Position numbers and translations under genes: made by a program
Notes under the pieces: model-generated
The model's input: only the letters and a program-made list of their open reading frames with translations
Told to the model about the DNA's origin: nothing
Database searches by the model: none
Origin: Neodiprion pinetum
Lineage: Eukaryota > Arthropoda > Insecta > Hymenoptera > Diprionidae
DNA: 64,000 nucleotides
Reading direction: 5' to 3'
Assembly: GCF_021155775.2 (NCBI RefSeq)
Contig: NC_060232.1
Location: forward strand, 35,517,089-35,581,088
Shown: piece after piece, positions 61,348 to 64,000 of the stretch
Position numbering within the stretch: position 1 is the first letter of the stretch
How the letters are laid out: every line of letters begins with the position of its first letter

Positions 61348-64000
61348 AGTACAGTACCTTGTACTATTCAACCGCAAGTATCTTGTTATCGCGAGATCGA
61401 GTGTCTCCCTTCGCCTGGACCACAGCCGCCGCTTATTGCCCCCGGGGGATTTTAGCCAGTGGTGACCGGTCTGACCGCCCGCGTAATTATCTCCTCTTGT
61501 CTCGAACCCCGGTGTGGACGATCGCCTCGTTACCGATACCGAGAACCACTGAGAAAATCGAGAACTTTCCGACCAGTGTTGATTTACTGTGAGTCTCGCG
61601 GTTTCGCCTTCCACTCATACGGATGCATGCAAACGTACGTCGGCGTATTCACCCTCCAGTGATATTCTCTCAACGCTCCAGAAACTTACCGATATCTCTT
61701 CACTCCGGGATTAATGTAGACGTTCGTATCAGGTTCGCCGGATTTGTCTCGCGACACTTTGGATCGCTTTTAATAAAATAATAAAAATGCAACCAAGAAT
61801 GCGGCTTCCATAGATTCATATTCTTCTACGCTTGGACATGAATTTCGTAAAGTGACGAGTTATAAACTGGGATGATCGTCAAGCCTGGTATATTCAGACT
61901 TGGAAAATTTCTACTAATATACAAATTGGTGTTGTATTATCAGCTTCGCTGTGTTGTTTCTTTTTCTGTTCTTTCTACCGCTCTACCTACTCGTCGAAAA
62001 ATTTTAGCAAACGAGATGGCGTTAGCGAGGATCGAGTCGAGGTGGTGCGCAGTGCCGAACCAAATATGGCCTGGCCCTTGGGAGGCGACTAGTGCTAACC
62101 GAGCCGGTGCAATTTACAGCTGAAATGAATTTATAGAAAGTTTGGCTCATAAAACGAGGCGCCCGCCAACGAAACGATAAATTTTCCCGTTACTGTCCCT
62201 CGACAGCAAACGCCGGAGCGCCCGCCCTGTGCACATGAACACCCGACGTAAATGTTCAGCATAAATCCAGCCCCGATTCGCTAATGATTATACCGATCTT
62301 ACGTTCCGTTTGTCCTTCCGGCAATTCCAGTCTTTCAACCATCGTGTCTGTTATTATATATCGTGCAATATCTATTCCGCTGACATTTCAGATCTCCGTA
62401 ATACCGCCTCGATCTCATTTACAACGCGCTCGTGAAAATTTGATCAGTCCAATTTTCGTCCAATCGTTCGAATCGCGTCAGGTGTCTATTAACGAGTCGC
62501 ACCATCTTGATGGTTTTTTTAACCGATAACTGCACCTGAAAGTTACAGGAAAAATGTCCTAAGCCTCGCATCCCTTGGGTAAAAATCATTGCGTGCCATG
62601 CTCTGCCCACGTGAACCACTTAAGTAAACGATTTCGAAGTGCTCGTGGTCCTTATGTACGTGTTCCGTGATCTCGATGCAATTTTACCCCGCTACAGCAG
62701 CCGAGGAAAATCGAGACGGTGGGTTTGAGTAGATATCCCGAAGCTGAAAGATCGAGCGATCGAGACTCGACGCCATAATCCTCAACGCAGAACGCGCGCA
62801 AGATCGATATCTGATCGTGAGATCGGATCGTTGATTTATAAGGCGCCTCGAGATTGGTATCATCTCCGTCCCTTCGTCTCTCCTTGGCGATGCTGCGTCT
62901 TTGCCTCAGCTGCAGAAGTTATAATATGGTACAGTTGCAGGGCAGAAGTTTGCGTGCACGCTGTTGTGACGCTACGTCAATTTAACCGGCACGCGACGAC
63001 GCCGTTAAGGGAAAAGAACTTTTACAGCTTCTGGTTTTACTTTCGCAGCTGTGTATTGTTGTATACCTACACACGTATACCTCGTATTCGCAGTAAATGA
63101 ATTTTTATTCCCTTTTTACATTTTTTTCCTTCGGCTCAAGGGAAACGATTTTATAACCAGTTGTCTTGCACTTCCAAACTGGACGTTTCACTGTCAACGT
63201 ATATCTTTTTAAGAATCTGTCTTTTCTTTACCTTCCTCGTGAAGACTATGCAAGCGAATTGGTTTGAAAAAAAAATGTTGGCTCTGGAAAATTAATCTCC
63301 TTTGGGAAATTAGATACGACAAAGAAATTAGCTGTTCGATCAAACCGAGAGCGGTAAAAAAGGGCAGAAATCCTTCCACCGGACTACAGGAATTACGTAC
63401 GTTTGTTGCTATTAGTGTTAGACACCGAGGGCGTGGGTCCGAGTATCCGAAGACAGGCACACGAGCACGATGCCTACGTACGTACGTGTATACATGTATA
63501 GAAGGAACGCGTACAAGATATTAATGGATCCTTTGAAGCGTGAGCTTCGTCGACTCGACATCGTTTTCAAGTTGATGTTATAGCCGGTGCGTGATCATGG
63601 CTGAGGTGCGTGGCTGCAGCAGCACCATCAGCAGGCCATTGCAGTGCCGGAGAGGAGAGATGTGGATCAAGACGATGAGACAGGCTCTCGCGTAGGCGGG
63701 AATTCATAATAATAAATAATAAAAGAAACAGAGGAAAAGATTGAATAAGAAGGGGGAGGGAGAGAGAGAGAGAGAGTAAAATTTCAAGCGAACAGTAACT
63801 CATTGCGGTGGCGCAGCTTGCATCGCAGAGACTGAGTCGCGAGGCAGGGACGCAATAGAATACACGAAGAAACACGAGAAACGAGCTGAGCAATTAATTG
63901 CACTCACGCTTTGCTACACTCGGCCAGCCGTAAATTAATATGATAGAAAGACTCGCTTCGCGCTGCAGTCGCCACGTTTATACTGTGCGCTCGTGATGTC
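61348..64000. other. Intron 2, last part in window: no gene recognised
   Basis: No coding exon is supported. There is a short GA tract at 63761. Minus-strand frames near 63.6-63.9 kb are translations of the GA-rich sequence. Confidence 0.5.
63761..63776. repeat. (AG)8 microsatellite
   Basis: A short perfect dinucleotide tract preceded by a G-rich purine run. Confidence 0.9.

Larger units (their letters stand above)
42010..64000 (+). other. Wnt7: Wnt7 intron 2 (partial, at least 22 kb)
   Basis: The stretch begins with a GTGAGAT donor. I looked for the following Wnt blocks (SREAAF with the cysteine-rich region, GWKWGGCS, CKCHG) on the plus strand and did not find them, so the intron is taken to continue past the window end. 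A separate gene starting near the right edge cannot be excluded. Contents are listed separately. Confidence 0.6.

Noticed and set aside
42010..64000. Search for Wnt7 exon 3 and later exons
   Set aside because: No SREAAF-like block, GWKWGGCS-like block or cysteine-rich Wnt C-terminus was found by reading the plus-strand frames. They probably lie beyond the window.
1..64000. CRISPR arrays, bacterial operons, rRNA genes
   Set aside because: No direct-repeat and spacer pattern, no operon-like gene packing and no rRNA sequence were seen. The window has eukaryotic gene structure.

Overview
This window looks like a piece of a nuclear arthropod genome, most likely an insect. The evidence is very low coding density, AT-rich non-coding sequence, many microsatellites, several small terminal-inverted-repeat (TIR) DNA transposons, and GT-AG split exons of a conserved animal gene. 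A hymenopteran is plausible but the sequence does not prove it. There are no bacterial features.

Only one host gene can be recognised with confidence: a plus-strand Wnt gene of the Wnt7 type (the Drosophila orthologue is called Wnt2). Exon 1 (12616-12692) encodes a start codon and signal-peptide core and ends at a consensus donor. Exon 2 (41789-42009) encodes the N-terminal conserved block of mature Wnt7 proteins and lies between a strong acceptor and a strong donor. The exons are 29.1 kb apart and their splice phases fit exactly. No later Wnt exon (SREAAF block, GWKWGGCS block, cysteine-rich C-terminus) was found, so from 42010 to the end the window is taken as intron 2.

Layout: 1-12.2 kb is upstream sequence with no recognisable gene and a GC-richer block carrying (GA)25 near 8.2-9.3 kb. 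About 12.24-12.61 kb is the probable 5' leader, with several short upstream ORFs including an ATG-TGA just before the start. 12.7-41.8 kb is intron 1. It holds a 349-bp TIR element with four CACGTG palindromes, a CACTG-ended MITE, a 1.3-kb TTAA-flanked Kolobok-like element with a transposase remnant, a degenerate tRNA-like unit on the minus strand, and a 60-bp minisatellite that is open in two reading frames. 42.0-64.0 kb is intron 2, with GA tracts, a possible regulatory cluster near 53.4 kb, a second copy of the CACTG-ended MITE, and unassigned patches of unusual composition.

I did not find a convincing new biological system. The most unusual signals are the two-frame minisatellite with a higher-order pattern, the start-stop uORF on the Wnt7 leader, and the transposable elements inside the large Wnt introns.
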